Below, piece after piece: positions 14,467 to 15,634 of a stretch of DNA of 15,634 bases. The translations under genes and the position numbers were made by a program. The DNA is taken from the NCBI GenBank assembly GCA_021767845.1, contig JAASSQ010000043.1:1-15634 (forward strand). Direction: 5' to 3'. Origin of the DNA: Roseovarius sp. Lineage in GTDB: Bacteria > Pseudomonadota > Alphaproteobacteria > Rhodobacterales > Rhodobacteraceae. The number at the start of each line of letters is the position of its first letter. Positions within the stretch are counted from its first letter, which is position 1. A model generated the notes under the pieces. That model was not told the DNA's origin. It worked only from the letters and a program-made list of their open reading frames with translations, and ran no database searches.

Positions 14467-15634
14467 AACGCTTTGTCGCGCTCTACCAGGCGGTCGATCA
14501 GACCACGAAAACCACCGTCAAGGTGGCCGCGCTGGAACGGTATTTCCGGGACGCGCCGGATGACGACAAGCTGTGGACCATCGCGCTGTTTTCCGGCCGC
14601 CGCCCCCGGCGCGCGATCACCACCACCCGGCTGCGGGAATGGGCGGCGGATCGCGCCGGCATTCCGTTGTGGCTCTTCGAGGAAACCTATCCCATCGTGG
14701 GCGATCTGGCCGAGACCATCGCGCTTGTCCTGCCGCCCCCATCGAAAGGGCAGGATGACAGCCTGACCACCTGGATCACGCGCCTGCGGGGGCTTGACGG
14801 GGCCGACGACGCAACGCGCAGGACCGCCGTTCTGGACGCGTGGGACCGCATGGAGCCCGTCGAGCGGCTGGTGTTCAACAAGTTGCTGACCGGCGGCTTT
14901 CGCGTGGGCGTCAGCCGCAAGCTGATGACCCGTGCGCTTGCGCAGGCCACGGGCCATGACGAGGCGGAGCTGGCGCATCGGCTGATGGGCGACTGGAGCC
15001 CCGAAACCACCACCTTCCGCGCCCTGATCGAGGCGCCGGACACGGCCGCGCAGGCCTCGCGCCCCTACCCGTTCTGCCTGGCCCGCGGGCTGGATGACGC
15101 GCCGCCCGAAGCGCTCGGGGTGCCGTCGGACTGGCACGCGGAATGGAAATGGGACGGTATTCGCGGGCAGGTGATCGTGCGCGCGGGCGAGCATTTCGTC
15201 TGGTCGCGGGGCGAAGAGCTGATGACCGACCGGTTCCCCGAATTCCAAGGTCTTGCCGGGATCGTGCCCGAGGGCACGGTTCTGGATGGCGAACTGCTGC
15301 CTTTTGACGGGCAAAATCCCATGCCGTTCAATGCTTTGCAGAAACGGATCGGCCGCAAGACGGTGCCGAAGGCCCTGCTGCGCGAGGCGCCCGTGGTGCT
15401 GTTTGCCTATGACCTGCTGGAAGAAAACGGGCAGGATCTGCGCGCCCTGCCCTTTGCCGAGCGGCGGGCGCGGCTGGACCGGCTGCTGGTCGCCCTGCCC
15501 GAGCGCGCGCCGCTGCGCGCCTCGCCGCTGGTGGCATTCGAGGACTGGGCCGACTTGGCGCGGATCCGCGCCACGGCCCGCGATCACCGCGCCGAAGGAC
15601 TGATGCTGAAGCGGCACGACAGCCCCTATCACAC
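14463..15634 (+). CDS. ATP-dependent DNA ligase (3' partial)
   Basis: The frame is open to the window end and shows 390 residues. It seals nicks using ATP through a covalent lysyl-AMP. The N-terminal helical DNA-binding domain (about 1-200) includes FNKLLTGGFRVGVSRKL. The adenylation domain carries motif I EWKWDGIRGQ with the nucleophile K229, motif III VLDGELLPFDG (E277), motif IIIa FAYDLLEENG and motif IV EGLMLKR (K383). Motif V and the OB-fold, about 140 residues by comparison with the usual length near 530, lie beyond the window. The gene overlaps the exonuclease by 4 bp, with AAGGGG just upstream. This pair normally heads a set with an Lhr-like helicase and a metallophosphoesterase, which I would expect next. 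NAD-dependent LigA would be the replicative enzyme; this one is presumably for repair. Confidence 0.94.
   Translation, partial: MKRFVALYQAVDQTTKTTVKVAALERYFRDAPDDDKLWTIALFSGRRPRRAITTTRLREWAADRAGIPLWLFEETYPIVGDLAETIALVLPPPSKGQDDSLTTWITRLRGLDGADDATRRTAVLDAWDRMEPVERLVFNKLLTGGFRVGVSRKLMTRALAQATGHDEAELAHRLMGDWSPETTTFRALIEAPDTAAQASRPYPFCLARGLDDAPPEALGVPSDWHAEWKWDGIRGQVIVRAGEHFVWSRGEELMTDRFPEFQGLAGIVPEGTVLDGELLPFDGQNPMPFNALQKRIGRKTVPKALLREAPVVLFAYDLLEENGQDLRALPFAERRARLDRLLVALPERAPLRASPLVAFEDWADLARIRATARDHRAEGLMLKRHDSPYH

Noticed and set aside
14361..15632. A 423-codon open frame on the minus strand, opposite the DNA ligase
   Set aside because: The plus strand carries all expected ligase motifs, and the antisense product shows no family features.
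1..15634. CRISPR arrays, tRNA or rRNA genes, insertion sequences, phage genes or toxin-antitoxin pairs
   Set aside because: I read both strands for these and saw no supporting repeats, cloverleaf sequences, transposase motifs or small paired genes.

Overview
The window looks like chromosomal DNA from an alphaproteobacterium of the Rhodobacteraceae (Roseobacter-like). The reasons are high G+C, codons ending in G or C, and several family-typical genes and arrangements: a Suv3-like helicase followed by an S4 protein, a 7Fe ferredoxin and CarD; divergent cobT and cobS; and an exonuclease overlapping an ATP-dependent DNA ligase. This taxonomic call rests on protein resemblance only. I see no insertion sequence, prophage, CRISPR array, tRNA or rRNA, and the window reads as core genome.

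Layout, left to right. (1) 1-2145 (+): 3' part of a large one-span membrane protein with a low-complexity periplasmic region and a C-terminal PilP/GspC-like domain. (2) 2279-4195 (+): a Kef-type K+/H+ antiporter with a nucleotide-binding RCK domain. (3) 4205-4280: a convergent gap holding three GTAC-centred repeats spaced 32 and 31 bp. (4) 4281-6133: divergent cobT (-) and cobS (+), the last steps of cobalamin assembly, closed by a bidirectional terminator. (5) 6183-11206 (-): a TPR lipoprotein-free exported protein, Suv3-like RNA helicase, Hsp15-like S4 protein, FdxA and CarD, in transcription order. The 306-bp gap before carD holds a good extended -10 promoter and a long leader with two strong inverted repeats. 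(6) 11277-12514 (+): an SCP2-domain protein coupled to an alpha/beta hydrolase. (7) 12535-13365 (-): a fumarylacetoacetate-hydrolase-family enzyme. (8) 13465-15634 (+): the ligase-associated exonuclease and an ATP-dependent DNA ligase, cut by the window end.

Functional themes are membrane transport and envelope (1, 2), B12 synthesis (4), RNA handling, iron-sulfur electron transfer and global transcription (5), lipid or small-molecule hydrolysis (6, 7) and DNA repair (8). I found no clear new multi-gene system. The most unusual signals are non-coding: the GTAC repeat array, the structured carD leader, and a mirrored promoter pair between the FAH gene and the exonuclease gene, whose transcript may be leaderless.
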